DNA of 64,000 nucleotides, from assembly GCA_964631945.1 (NCBI GenBank), contig CAZWAY010000027.1:12695-76694 (forward strand). Direction: 5' to 3'. The notes under the pieces were generated by a model that had not been told where the DNA came from, searched no databases, and saw only the letters and a program-made list of their open reading frames with translations. The DNA comes from JABFRZ01 sp964631945 (GTDB lineage: Bacteria; Planctomycetota; UBA1135; GCA-002686595). A program made the position numbers and the translations under genes. Positions 1 through 7,969 of the stretch are shown piece after piece. The first letter of the stretch is position 1. Every line of letters starts with the position of its first letter.

Positions 1-1031
1 TCGGAACGCGGGCCTCCGTCAAGGGCGTCCATCCGGACGAGCTGCGCGCGCTCGGCACGCGCATGCTGCTGGCGAACACCTACCACCTCGCGCTGCGCCC
101 GGGCAGCGCGCTGGTGCGCGAGCTGGGCGGGCTGCACCGTTTCATGGGCTGGGACGGGCCGATCCTGACGGACTCGGGCGGCTACCAGGTCTTCAGCCTG
201 GGGGACCTGTGCACGGTGGACGAGGACGGCGCCACGATCCGCTCGGTGGTGGACGGCGCCAAGGTGCGCTTCACGCCCGAGAGCGTGATGGCGCTCGAGC
301 GCGACCTCGGAGCCGACGTGATCATGGCCCTCGACCACTGTGCGAGCGACCCCGCGGCGCGCCCGGCGGTCACGGACGCCAGCGCACGCACGCACCGCTG
401 GCTCGCGCGCTGCGTGGCCGACTGGCGCGCGCACGGCGGGCTGGCCACGGGCCAGGCGCTGTTCGGCATCGTGCAAGGCGGCGCCTTCGACGACCTGCGC
501 GCGCAATCGGTCGAGGCCGTGACCAGCCACGACCTGCCGGGCTACGCCATCGGCGGGGTCTCCGTGGGTGAGGATCGCGCCGCCATGCGCCGCGCGGTCG
601 AGGCCGCCGCGCCGCTCCTGCCCGCGGACAAGCCCCGCTACCTGATGGGCGTGGGCACCCCGCTCGACCTGTACGAGGCCGTGCGCGTGGGCGTGGACCT
701 CTTCGACTGCGTCACGCCCACGCGTCACGGTCGCAACCACCAGGCCTTCACCTGGGCCGGCCGCGCGAACCTGCGCAACGCCTGCCACGAGCGCGACCCG
801 CGCCCGCTGGAGGAGGACTGCGACTGTCCGGCCTGCACGCGCTTCTCGCGCGCCTACCTGCGGCACCTGTGCATGGCCGGCGAGATGCTCGCCGCCGTGC
901 TACTCACGCAGCACAACCTGCGCTTCTTCCACCGCTGCATGGAAGCCATGCGCACGGCCATCCGGGCCGGCGACCTGGCGCAGCTGGCCGAGCGCATCGC
1001 GCGCGCCCAGGGCCGCGCGGCACCGGCCTAG
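1..1031 (+). CDS. tgt: queuine/archaeosine-type tRNA-guanine transglycosylase, 5' truncated by window edge
   Basis: Tgt exchanges guanine 34 of GUN-anticodon tRNAs for the queuosine precursor preQ1. The reading frame is already open at base 3 with GTRASVKGV, the conserved N-terminal stretch of the family, so the true start lies before the window. DSGGYQVFSL near base 171 carries the catalytic/substrate Asp. GIVQGG near base 467 is the base-recognition loop. FDCVTPTRHGRN around 700-750 holds the nucleophilic Asp and the tRNA-binding arginines. The C-terminal CDCPAC plus a distal His (TQHNLRFF) is the Zn site. The C-terminus is complete, ending in TAG at 1029-1031. No other queuosine gene is in the window. 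Very confident. Confidence 0.96.
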   Translation, partial: GTRASVKGVHPDELRALGTRMLLANTYHLALRPGSALVRELGGLHRFMGWDGPILTDSGGYQVFSLGDLCTVDEDGATIRSVVDGAKVRFTPESVMALERDLGADVIMALDHCASDPAARPAVTDASARTHRWLARCVADWRAHGGLATGQALFGIVQGGAFDDLRAQSVEAVTSHDLPGYAIGGVSVGEDRAAMRRAVEAAAPLLPADKPRYLMGVGTPLDLYEAVRVGVDLFDCVTPTRHGRNHQAFTWAGRANLRNACHERDPRPLEEDCDCPACTRFSRAYLRHLCMAGEMLAAVLLTQHNLRFFHRCMEAMRTAIRAGDLAQLAERIARAQGRAAPA

Positions 1032-1052
1032 CCATCGGCGACGGACCCTGGA

Positions 1053-1211
1053 CTAGCGACGCTTGTAGTCCGGGCAGCGCCGCGCGTTCGGGCGCTCGGG
1101 CCGCTTGCACACGTTGCCGTAGTCGTAGCGGCAGGTGTCGCACAGCGGGCGCACGCTGGGCACGAGCCAGCGCCAGAAGCGCGCCAACCAGTCCCGCCAG
1201 CCGGAGCTCAC
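1053..1211 (-). CDS. tiny cysteine-rich protein translationally coupled to the SH3 gene
   Basis: This 52-residue protein starts with GTG at 1211, overlapping the TGA stop of the upstream SH3 gene as GTGA, so translation is probably coupled. The N-terminal half is Trp-rich and amphipathic (WRDWLARFWRWLVP). The C-terminal half has four cysteines in the order CDTCRYDYGNVC then RRCPDY, a plausible small Zn- or Fe-binding knuckle, ending in basic YKRR. The codon use is GC-rich and the 4-bp overlap argues against chance. I do not recognise a named family. The preceding long in-frame extension lies over the SH3 gene and is a shadow. Function unknown. Confidence 0.6.
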   Translation of the reverse strand: MSSGWRDWLARFWRWLVPSVRPLCDTCRYDYGNVCKRPERPNARRCPDYKRR

Positions 1212-2362
1212 CGGACGGCGAGCACCTCGAGACGCGCGACCTCGTAGGTCGGGAGCTCGCCGGTGCGCGAGGCGATCTCGCGGCCGTGCACGCCGACCTC
1301 GGTGCCGGCGAAGGTCGCGAGGTCGTAGCGCCCGCTGCTGCAGGCGAGCTCGCCCACCGGCCCCTTCCCGAAGTTCACGAAGAAGCGCGCGATTCCGTCC
1401 GCCCCGGTGCGCCGCTCGATCACGCCGCGCACCAGGAAGGCGCCACCCAGCGGATCCTTCTCCTTGCTGGTCTCCCACACCTGGCGCTGCTGGGCGAGCA
1501 CCTCCTCGGCCCGGCGCGCCTTCTCGCGCTCGAGCTCGGACTTGAAGGCCGCGGCCTCGCGCAGCGTGGACAGGGTGCGCAGCTCGGCCCGCGCCTCGAT
1601 CGCGAGTGCGCCTCCGCGTGCCACGATCGCATCCAGGGCCGACTGGACCGAATCGTAGTCGGGCGTCTCTCGCGCACGCTCGCGCTCGAGCGCGGCGCGC
1701 GCCTCGACCAGCGCCGCGCGCGCTTCGCCTTCACGGCGCTCGGCCTCGCTGGGCTCCTTGGGGCGCGCCTGCGCGGCGCGGATCGGAGGCGCGACGGGCA
1801 GGGCCCCGAGCGCTTGCGCCCACAGCGCCGCACCGTCCTCGCTGGCCGTCAGGCCCTCGAGCGCGGAGCTCCGCACGAATCCGCGCACGCCGGGGGGCGA
1901 CCACAGCCGCACCCAGGTCTCGGCCAACGGCTTGGCCGGCTCCAGCACCTCGATCACGCGCACCTTGTCGTCGGTCTGCAGGCGCTGCGGCAGCGGGAAG
2001 TTGGTCACGTCGCTGGAGGGCGCCGGACGCAGGTTCACCGCGTTGCCCGTGACGCGATACAGGTTCGCGTCCTCGGTGGGCTCGAGGTAGCGTCCGAAAA
2101 CCCACACCGCGAAGCCGCCCGGGACCTCGATCTCGAGCCAGCCGGGCGCCGTGTCCTTGTAGACGGCCACCAGCTGGCCGGCCGCCGGCTTGGCGATCTC
2201 GCGGCCCTTGTCGTCGGCCAGGTTGAAGATCGAGACGCCTTGCCCGGTGATGCGGCCGTAGCGCAGCGGGCGATCCTTCTCGACCGCCTGCACCGGACCG
2301 CGAACGGCGGCCAGGATCCCGGACGAGAGCACGAGCAGGTGCAGAACAGTGCGGAGGTTCAT
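1208..2362 (-). CDS. secreted protein with two SH3-like domains and a coiled coil
   Basis: This protein has 384 residues from ATG 2362. Residues 1-26 form a signal peptide (MNLRTVLHLLVLSSG then AxA-like cleavage near GPVQA), so it is exported. Residues ~32-85 and ~88-155 each read as a bacterial SH3-type domain; the second contains AVNLRPAPSSD and WVRLWSP. Such domains usually bind peptidoglycan or peptides. Residues ~185-290 are Glu/Arg/Ala-rich and predicted coiled coil. The last ~85 residues form a beta-rich OB-like segment (RFFVNFGKGPVGEL). In-frame codons upstream of 2362 read as non-coding, so I chose this ATG, just before the hydrophobic signal. It is coupled to the tiny Cys protein downstream. 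Exact role unknown. Confidence 0.8.
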   Translation of the reverse strand: MNLRTVLHLLVLSSGILAAVRGPVQAVEKDRPLRYGRITGQGVSIFNLADDKGREIAKPAAGQLVAVYKDTAPGWLEIEVPGGFAVWVFGRYLEPTEDANLYRVTGNAVNLRPAPSSDVTNFPLPQRLQTDDKVRVIEVLEPAKPLAETWVRLWSPPGVRGFVRSSALEGLTASEDGAALWAQALGALPVAPPIRAAQARPKEPSEAERREGEARAALVEARAALERERARETPDYDSVQSALDAIVARGGALAIEARAELRTLSTLREAAAFKSELEREKARRAEEVLAQQRQVWETSKEKDPLGGAFLVRGVIERRTGADGIARFFVNFGKGPVGELACSSGRYDLATFAGTEVGVHGREIASRTGELPTYEVARLEVLAVR

Positions 2363-2564
2363 CGGTCGTGATCGATCGAGGCGCAGCCCGGGCCGCGCGG
2401 GAGAAGGAGCAGAGCCGTGGGACCCGGACGCGCCGTGGATTCCCGCTCTCCGGCGCATCGTAGCCAGCGCCCCAGCCGCGATCCACAAGCGCGCGGCGCG
2501 CGATTCGCGGCGATTCGCCCTCCGGGAGCGACTCCGGGACCGACCTGGAAGCCGGGGAGCGGGT

Positions 2565-2592
2565 ATCCTAGTGCGCGTCGTCCGCCCGTGAA
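2565..2592 (-). promoter_or_regulatory. candidate sigma70-type promoter for the SH3 gene
   Basis: On the minus strand TTCACG (2592-2587) is separated by 16 bp from TAGGAT (2570-2565). It would give a leader of about 200 nt before ATG 2362. The match is moderate and the spacing slightly short. Confidence 0.3.
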
Positions 2593-2679
2593 AAAAGCGG
2601 GTGGAGACCGGGTTCGCGGGCGCCCTCGATCGGGCGCAAGCGGACCGAACCAGCGCCCAGGAAAACGGGGCGCGGAAGA

Positions 2680-2717
2680 GGCCGCGCGGCCCGACGAGCC
2701 GCGGGCCTTTTCTCTTG
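2680..2717 (+). terminator. GC-rich hairpin followed by T tract
   Basis: GGCC-G-CGCGGC (2680-2690) pairs with GCCGCGGGCC (2698-2707) around the loop CCGACGA, giving ten pairs with one bulged G, followed by TTTTTCTCTT-like sequence from 2708. The U tract is on the plus strand although both flanking genes are on the minus strand. On the minus strand the stem is preceded by AAAA and followed only by TCTTCC. It may end antisense transcription or act weakly for comF. Confidence 0.45.
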
Positions 2718-2779
2718 TCCGCAGCTCCCTGCGGAGTCGTGGTCGAGCAGCGAGCGCGCGCCGGGCGCTGCCCGTCGAC

Positions 2780-3622
2780 CTACGACGCGAACTCCGCCCC
2801 GCCCAGGCCGGCCTCGCCCTCCCCCAGTTCCTCGCTCGGCTCCTCGGCCGGCTCCCCCACGCGCTCGGCGCGCGCCAGACACAGGCCCGAGACCGCCAGC
2901 GGTCGCGCGTCCCGCAGGGTCTCGGCGCAGGCGCGCAGCGTCGCCCCCGAGGTGACCACGTCGTCGACCAGCCACAGCGCGCGTCCGGCCAGCCGTGCCG
3001 CGTGGCGCGGCGCCAGGGCGAAGGCGCCGGCCACGTTGGCGGCGCGCGAACGCGCCCCCGGCGCGCCCTGGGGTGGAGTCCAGCGCGCGCGCCGCAGGGC
3101 GTGAACGTGCTCGAGCTCGAGGCGCTGGGCCAGCTCGTCGCCCAGGAGCCGCGCCTGGTCGTAGCCACGCTCCAGCCGGCGCAGCGGGTGCAGCGGCACG
3201 CTCACCAGCACCGCCCCGGGCGGCGGCCCCCCCGCCCGAGTCCAGGCCTCGGCCAGGAAGGCCGCCAGGGGCAGGGCCAGCTCGCGGCGGCCGCCGTGCT
3301 TGAAGGCGAGCAGCCACTCCCGCAGGGCCGAGTCGTCGCGATAGGGACCGCCCGCCACCAGCACCCGGTAGCCGCGCGGGCCCCGGCGACAGGCCGCGCA
3401 GAGCCCGCCCCGCAGCCCGGCCGGCAGTCGTCCGGCGCAGCCCGCGCAGCGGGGCTCGGCCGGGTCGAAGCGGCAGGGCGCGAGGGCGTGCTCCGCGCAC
3501 CCCAGACCGTCCACCGGTGGCTCGCTCCGGCACAGCCAGCACAGCGGCGGGAAGAGCGCCGCGCGAAGCTCCTCCAACCCTGCGCGCAGTCGCCGCCGGA
3601 AGCAGGGCCCGTCCGTCGCCAT
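2780..3622 (-). CDS. comF: ComF-family phosphoribosyltransferase
   Basis: This is a 280-residue amidophosphoribosyltransferase-like protein. The N-terminal quarter has three CxxC pairs (LCWLCRS, RCAGCAGR, LCAACRRG) forming the ComF double zinc finger. The C-terminal half is a type I PRTase, with the PRPP-binding loop LVDDVVTSGATL around residue 215 and the ComF signature RGYDQARLLGDELA near 150. Family members take part in natural transformation (ssDNA uptake) and are widespread in non-competent bacteria too. The last ~25 residues are an acidic Glu/Pro tail. It lies 60 bp downstream of the membrane-protein gene in the same direction and may share its promoter. Confidence 0.88.
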   Translation of the reverse strand: MATDGPCFRRRLRAGLEELRAALFPPLCWLCRSEPPVDGLGCAEHALAPCRFDPAEPRCAGCAGRLPAGLRGGLCAACRRGPRGYRVLVAGGPYRDDSALREWLLAFKHGGRRELALPLAAFLAEAWTRAGGPPPGAVLVSVPLHPLRRLERGYDQARLLGDELAQRLELEHVHALRRARWTPPQGAPGARSRAANVAGAFALAPRHAARLAGRALWLVDDVVTSGATLRACAETLRDARPLAVSGLCLARAERVGEPAEEPSEELGEGEAGLGGAEFAS

Positions 3623-3682
3623 GCAGCCCAGACGCGCGGCGCTCGCGCTGGTTTCGCCTTGGTCCGGTTGGCCGCGCGCGGG

Positions 3683-4288
3683 CTACACGAAACCTTCCTC
3701 GGACTCGCTCTCGCCCGGCGGCGTGCGCCCGCGCGCACCAGGCCCGCGTCCGGCCTCCGGCAAGCCGATGCGCCGGCGGATGCGCAGCAGATAGGACTGC
3801 ACCGAGTCGTTGCCCTCGGAGTCGATGCCGAACAGCTCGCCGAGTTCGCGCGCCAGGGCCAGGTCGCCCTCCAGCGCCGGCGGGTGCGCGCGGAAGTGGG
3901 CCCGCACGTAGCGCAGGAACAGGGCGTGCGAAAGCCACCATCCGCCGAGCTCGAGCGCGACCACGGCCGCCACGATCGCCCCCACCCAGGCCTTGGGGAA
4001 CACGCGCGGCCCGGGCGCGGCCTCGCCCACCCCGTAGTGGCCGTAGATCTCGAGCGCGAAGCCCACCAGCAGGAACAGGAACCCGAGATGGATCTGCAGG
4101 CGGTGGAAGATGTACCCGCGGATCGAGACCAGTCGCCCGCGCGGCCCGCCGAAGTGCTCGGCCACCAGCGAGCGCGGATGGCGGAAGAGGATCGAATTCG
4201 CCAGCAGGAAGCCGCCCAGCAGCACCAGCACGAGGCCGAGCCCGAAGGCGTCCTCGGGCCCCGGCAACACCCCGCGCAACCAGGCCAT
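3683..4288 (-). CDS. membrane protein of unknown function
   Basis: This protein has 201 residues. TM segments fall at about residues 12-32 (LGLVLVLLGGFLLANSILF), 65-85 (HLGFLFLLVGFALEIYGHYG) and 100-120 (AIVAAVVALELGGWWLSHALF). A cytoplasmic-looking C-terminal region follows, with an acidic tail ending EGFV. I do not recognise the family. The ATG at 4288 lies 6 nt after a -10-like TACCGT, with TTGAAC 17 bp further upstream, so the mRNA is probably leaderless. The promoter overlaps a perfect inverted repeat (4290-4310), suggesting repression by a dimeric regulator. comF follows after 60 bp. Confidence 0.72.
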   Translation of the reverse strand: MAWLRGVLPGPEDAFGLGLVLVLLGGFLLANSILFRHPRSLVAEHFGGPRGRLVSIRGYIFHRLQIHLGFLFLLVGFALEIYGHYGVGEAAPGPRVFPKAWVGAIVAAVVALELGGWWLSHALFLRYVRAHFRAHPPALEGDLALARELGELFGIDSEGNDSVQSYLLRIRRRIGLPEAGRGPGARGRTPPGESESEEGFV

Positions 4289-4289
4289 C

Positions 4290-4310
4290 GAGCCACGGTA
4301 GGCGTGGCTC
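4290..4310. promoter_or_regulatory. perfect 8-bp inverted repeat, possible operator
   Basis: GAGCCACG and CGTGGCTC flank a 5-bp centre (GTAGG). The repeat covers the -10 element and the expected transcription start of the minus-strand membrane-protein gene, the usual place for a repressor site. As RNA it would also form a hairpin around the start codon. Confidence 0.45.
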
Positions 4311-4323
4311 GCGGGCCGTTCAA
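4295..4323 (-). promoter_or_regulatory. promoter of the 3683-4288 gene, leaderless
   Basis: Minus strand: TTGAAC (4323-4318), 17-bp spacer, TACCGT (4300-4295), then 6 nt to ATG 4288. The expected transcription start coincides with the start codon. Confidence 0.6.
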
Positions 4324-4388
4324 GCTCCGCCGTTCGGGCTCCCGCTCGAGCTCGCGCTCAGGCTTCTCGGAGGCGTGCTCCCGGCGCG

Positions 4389-4394
4389 TACAAT
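4389..4394 (+). promoter_or_regulatory. -10 element (TACAAT) of the gatCAB operon
   Basis: TACAAT matches the -10 consensus at five of six positions and ends 8 nt before the gatC ATG, so the operon transcript would begin at or near the start codon. No good -35 is visible, and there is no Shine-Dalgarno sequence before gatC. Confidence 0.5.
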
Positions 4395-4402
4395 CGCCGA
4401 CC

Positions 4403-4708
4403 ATGCCCACGACCGATCTCGAAGCCGTGCGCAAGCTGGCGCAGCTCGCGCGCCTCGCGCTCAGCGAGGACGAGCTGGCCCGACTCGCGCCCGAACTGGA
4501 ACGCATCCTGGGAGCCTTCGAGGTCCTCGGCCGCCACGGACCGGCGCCGGGCAACGAGATCCCGGCCGGACCCGAGCGTGCGCCGGCGGTGCGCACGCGC
4601 GGCGACGCGGCCCTGCCCTCCACGCCGCGCGAGGAACTGCTCGCCGCCGCCAGCCAGAGCGAGGACGGGTTCTTCGTCGTCCCGCTCACCGTCGGGAACG
4701 AATCGTGA
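4403..4708 (+). CDS. gatC: Asp-tRNA(Asn)/Glu-tRNA(Gln) amidotransferase subunit C
   Basis: GatC is the small scaffold subunit of GatCAB, which amidates mischarged Glu-tRNA(Gln) and/or Asp-tRNA(Asn). It stabilises GatA and binds across the GatA-GatB interface. This 101-residue protein starts MPTTDLEAVRKLAQLARLAL, matching the family's N-terminal helices (V..vA.LARL.lseeE). The middle is Pro-rich and the end (SEDGFFVVPLTV) is the conserved belt. Length fits the family (~95-105). The ATG at 4403 follows TACAAT by 8 nt. The stop overlaps the GTG of gatA, making this the first gene of a tight gatC-gatA-gatB operon. Confidence 0.93.
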   Translation: MPTTDLEAVRKLAQLARLALSEDELARLAPELERILGAFEVLGRHGPAPGNEIPAGPERAPAVRTRGDAALPSTPREELLAAASQSEDGFFVVPLTVGNES

Positions 4709-6180
4709 GGCCTTCCGAGCTCGATGCCACGGCCCTGGCGGCGGCGCACGCCAGCGGCGAGCGCTCGGTGCGCGACACGATCGAGCGCACGCTCGAGACG
4801 ATCGCGGATCTCGAGCCGACGCTCGGCGCGCTGGCGAGCGTGCTGTCCGAATCGGCGCGCCGGGCGGCGGACCGCCTGGATGCCGCCCGCCAGCACGGCT
4901 TCGCGGCCGGTCCGCTGTGCGGCGTGCCGGTCGTGCTGAAGAGCAACCTGTGCCTGGCCGGGGCCGAGACGAACTGCGGCAGCCGTGTGCTGGCCGGCTA
5001 CCGCCCGCCCTACAACGCCAGCGTGGTCGAGCGCCTGCTGGCGGCCGGCGCCGTGCCGGTCGCCATGGCGCACATGGACGAGTTCGCGATGGGCTCCTCG
5101 GGCGAGAACTCGGCCTTCTCGGCCACGCGCAACCCGTGGGACCCGGGTCGCACTCCGGGCGGCTCCTCGAGCGGCTGCGCGGCCGCGGTGGCCGCCGGAC
5201 TGGTGCCGCTCGCGCTCGGCAGCGACACGGGCGGCTCGGTGCGCCAGCCCGCGGCGCTGTGCGGCATCTCGGGCTTCAAGCCGAGCTACGGCCGGCTCTC
5301 GCGCTTCGGGCTGGTGGCCTTCGGCTCGTCCTTCGACCAGGTCGGTCCGCTGGCGCGCAGCGTGCGCGACCTCGAGCTGGCGCTGGAGGTGCTCTCGGGC
5401 GCGGACGAGCGCGACGCGAGCTCGCGCGCCGAGCCGCCCGTGCGCCGCCGCGCCGACGCCACCCTGGAGGGCCTGCGCATCGGCGTGCCGGCCGAGTACT
5501 TCGGTCCGGGGCTGGATGCGCGCGTGGGCGCGGTGCTGGAGGCCGCCCTGGCCGAATTGGAGGCCGCCGGCGCGCGGCGCGTGCCGCTCGCCCTGCCGCT
5601 GACCGAGCTCGCCATCCCCTGCTACTACGTGCTCTCCACGGCCGAGGCCTCGAGCAACCTGGCGCGCTTCGACGGCGTGCGCTACGGGCCGCGCGTCGAG
5701 GGCGACGGCACGCTGGACGGCATGCTGGCCGCCACGCGTGCGGCCGGCTTCGGCGCCGAGGTCAAGCGCCGCATCCTGCTCGGAACCTTCGTGCTCTCGC
5801 ACGGCTACTACGAGGCCTGGTACCGCCGCGCGCTGGCGGTGCGCGCGGGCCTGGCGGCCGAGTTCCGCGCGGCATTCGAGGCGGTCGACCTGATCGTCGC
5901 ACCGACCACGCCCACGCCGGCCTTCCGGCTGGGGGAGAAGGACGCCGATCCGCTGGCGATGTACCTCTCGGACGTGCTCACCGTGCCGGCCAGCCTGGCG
6001 GGCCTGCCGGCCGTGAGCGTGCCGGCCGGCTGGCTGCGCGAGGACGCGAGCGAGCTCGCGGTCGGCCTGCAGCTGATCGGGCCGAGCGGCGCGGACGCGC
6101 AGGTGCTGGCCGCCGCGCGCCTCTACCAGGAACGCACCCCGCACCACCTGCGCCGACCGGAGCTCGCGGCGAGCGCATGA
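4705..6180 (+). CDS. gatA: Asp-tRNA(Asn)/Glu-tRNA(Gln) amidotransferase subunit A
   Basis: GatA is the glutaminase subunit: an amidase-signature enzyme that releases ammonia from Gln and channels it to GatB. The protein has 491 residues. The Ser-cisSer-Lys triad is visible: Lys in VVLKSNLCLAG (~residue 75), the glycine/serine loop TPGGSSSGCAAAVAAG (~150), and SDTGGSVRQPAALCG (~173), which carries the cis-Ser and nucleophilic Ser. The C-terminal region has LGTFVLSHGYY and a lid segment typical of GatA. The start is GTG 4705, overlapping the gatC stop as GTGA. The stop overlaps the gatB ATG as ATGA, so all three subunits are translationally coupled. Confidence 0.96.
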   Translation: MRPSELDATALAAAHASGERSVRDTIERTLETIADLEPTLGALASVLSESARRAADRLDAARQHGFAAGPLCGVPVVLKSNLCLAGAETNCGSRVLAGYRPPYNASVVERLLAAGAVPVAMAHMDEFAMGSSGENSAFSATRNPWDPGRTPGGSSSGCAAAVAAGLVPLALGSDTGGSVRQPAALCGISGFKPSYGRLSRFGLVAFGSSFDQVGPLARSVRDLELALEVLSGADERDASSRAEPPVRRRADATLEGLRIGVPAEYFGPGLDARVGAVLEAALAELEAAGARRVPLALPLTELAIPCYYVLSTAEASSNLARFDGVRYGPRVEGDGTLDGMLAATRAAGFGAEVKRRILLGTFVLSHGYYEAWYRRALAVRAGLAAEFRAAFEAVDLIVAPTTPTPAFRLGEKDADPLAMYLSDVLTVPASLAGLPAVSVPAGWLREDASELAVGLQLIGPSGADAQVLAAARLYQERTPHHLRRPELAASA

Positions 6181-7613
6181 GCCCCCACGCCGCCACCCGC
6201 GCCGACTGGCTCACGGTCGTCGGACTCGAGGTCCACTGCCAGCTCGGCACCCACAGCAAGCTCTTCTGCGCCTGCGCGGTCGAGTTCGGCGCGGCGCCCA
6301 ACTCGCACGTGTGCCCGGTGTGCGCGGGGCTGCCGGGCAGCCTGCCGATCCCCAACGCGGGCGCCGTGAAGCTCGCGCTGCGGGCCGGACTGGCGCTGGG
6401 CTGCACGCTCGCGCGCCACAGCACCTTCGACCGCAAGCACTACTTCTACTGCGACCTCCCCAAGGGCTACCAGATCACGCAGTACGAACGCCCCATCGCG
6501 AGCGGAGGCGGGATCGAGCTCGAGTCGGGCCGGCGCATCCGCCTGAAGCGCATCCACATCGAGGAGGACGCGGGCAAGGCCATCCACGAGCGCGGCGCGC
6601 ACACGCTGGTCGACCTGAACCGCGCCGGCGTGCCGCTGATCGAGATCGTGAGCGAGGCCGATCTGACCAGCGCGGCCGAGGCCCACGAGTACCTCACGCG
6701 CCTCAAGGAGATGCTGCAGTTCGCCGCGGTCTCCGAGTGCGACATGGAGAAGGGCAGCCTGCGCTGCGACGTCAACGTCTCGGTGCACCGCGCCGGCACG
6801 CCCTGGGGCACGCGCGTCGAGCTCAAGAACCTGAACTCCTTCAAGAACGTGAGCGCGGCCCTGGAGCACGAGGTCGCGCGCCAGCGCGCGTGTCTCGAGG
6901 CCGGCGGACGCGTGCAGCAGGAGACGCGCCTGTGGGACGTCCAGCGCGCGGAGTCGCGCCCGATGCGCTCGAAGGAGGACGAGCACGACTACCGCTACTT
7001 CCCCGAGCCCGACCTGCCGCCGCTGGTGCTGGACGAGGCCGAGATCGAGCGCGAGCGCGCCTTCCTGCCCGAGCTGCCCCAGGCCCGGCGCACGCGCTGG
7101 CAGCGCGAGTTCGGGCTCTCGGCCTACGACGCCGGCGTGCTGTGCGCCACGCGCGACCTGGCGGACTACTTCGAGCAGTGCGCGCGACTCTCCGGCACGC
7201 CCAAGGAGGCCGCCAACTGGATCGCCAACGACCTCGCGGCCGCGCTCTCCAGGCGCACGAGCGAGTGCCGCCCGAACCCCGCGCGGTTCGCCGAGCTGCT
7301 CGCGCTGGTCGCGGACGGGACGCTCTCGAAGGCCGGCGGGCGGGCCGTGCTCGAGGCCATGCTGGAGCGTGACGAGCCGCCCGCGGAGCTCGTGCGCGTG
7401 CTCGGCCTGGCGCAGGTCAGCGACGGGGACGAGATCCGCGGCTGGTGCCGGAGCGCGCTGGTCGGGGCCGAGCGCGCCGTGGCCGACGTGCGCGCGGGCG
7501 AGCAGAAGGCCCTCGGAGCCCTGATCGGACGCGTGATGAAGGCCTCGAGCGGGCGCGCGAACCCGGCCCAGGTGCGCGCGCTCTTGCTCGCCTTGATCCA
7601 GGAAGGCACGTGA
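6177..7613 (+). CDS. gatB: Asp-tRNA(Asn)/Glu-tRNA(Gln) amidotransferase subunit B
   Basis: GatB phosphorylates the mischarged aminoacyl group and performs the amidation. The 478-residue protein shows the GatB signature near the start (VVGLEVHCQLGTHSKLFC), the two Cys pairs of its Zn site (CAC and CPVC), and the catalytic cradle LPKGYQITQYERPI. It also has EDAGK, LIEIVSEAD and RCDVNVSV. The C-terminal ~150 residues form the helical YqeY-like tail that contacts tRNA. Start ATG 6177 overlaps the gatA stop. Together with gatC and gatA this indicates that Gln-tRNA and/or Asn-tRNA is made by transamidation; the window does not show which. Confidence 0.96.
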   Translation: MSPHAATRADWLTVVGLEVHCQLGTHSKLFCACAVEFGAAPNSHVCPVCAGLPGSLPIPNAGAVKLALRAGLALGCTLARHSTFDRKHYFYCDLPKGYQITQYERPIASGGGIELESGRRIRLKRIHIEEDAGKAIHERGAHTLVDLNRAGVPLIEIVSEADLTSAAEAHEYLTRLKEMLQFAAVSECDMEKGSLRCDVNVSVHRAGTPWGTRVELKNLNSFKNVSAALEHEVARQRACLEAGGRVQQETRLWDVQRAESRPMRSKEDEHDYRYFPEPDLPPLVLDEAEIERERAFLPELPQARRTRWQREFGLSAYDAGVLCATRDLADYFEQCARLSGTPKEAANWIANDLAAALSRRTSECRPNPARFAELLALVADGTLSKAGGRAVLEAMLERDEPPAELVRVLGLAQVSDGDEIRGWCRSALVGAERAVADVRAGEQKALGALIGRVMKASSGRANPAQVRALLLALIQEGT

Positions 7614-7623
7614 GCGTGGGGAC

Positions 7624-7962
7624 GTGAGGACGCGCGTCCCGATCGACGAGCTGCTCGAGCCGGCGGCCCTGCGTGCCCTCGGGCCGGCGCCCGCGCCCGC
7701 GCGCCTGCGGGCGCTCCTGCCGCGCGGCTGGGTCCCGGCCGAGGACGGCTTCGCGCGCCGCGACCTGCGGCTGTTCTTCCGCGAGGGCTGGATCCTGGTC
7801 CTGTGCCTGATCGGTTTCGGGAGCCTGGGCGCGATGTTCGTGCTGGGCGCGCTGCCGCGCGGCTGGGGCGGCCTGCTGCGGCTGCTCGGCCTGCTGGCCG
7901 GAGTCGCGCTGGCGGCGGGTCTGGCTGGACCGCTGATCACGCGCGCGGTGCGCGGGCGGTGA
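7624..7962 (+). CDS. small membrane protein of unknown function
   Basis: This 112-residue protein starts at GTG 7624, 11 bp after gatB. The N-terminal ~50 residues are soluble and Pro/Leu-rich (LRALLPRGWVPAEDGFARRD). Two hydrophobic segments follow, at ~58-78 (ILVLCLIGFGSLGAMFVLG) and ~83-105 (GLLRLLGLLAGVALAAGLAG). It probably rides on the gat operon transcript. No family was recognised. The start could differ, because GTG codons are frequent here. Confidence 0.55.
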   Translation: MRTRVPIDELLEPAALRALGPAPAPARLRALLPRGWVPAEDGFARRDLRLFFREGWILVLCLIGFGSLGAMFVLGALPRGWGGLLRLLGLLAGVALAAGLAGPLITRAVRGR

Positions 7963-7969
7963 GCGCGGA

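Larger units (their letters stand above)
2363..2779. other. 417-bp intergenic region, no gene seen
   Basis: This stretch separates the start of the SH3 gene from the 3' end of comF. All six frames read as low-complexity Arg/Pro/Gly translations typical of GC-rich non-coding DNA. It contains a candidate minus-strand promoter (2565-2592) and a strong hairpin followed by T residues (2680-2717). Nothing else is recognisable. Confidence 0.6.

Noticed and set aside
7613..7623. Selenocysteine readthrough of the gatB TGA stop
   Set aside because: GatB ends at its normal family length and the next gene is in another frame with its own start.
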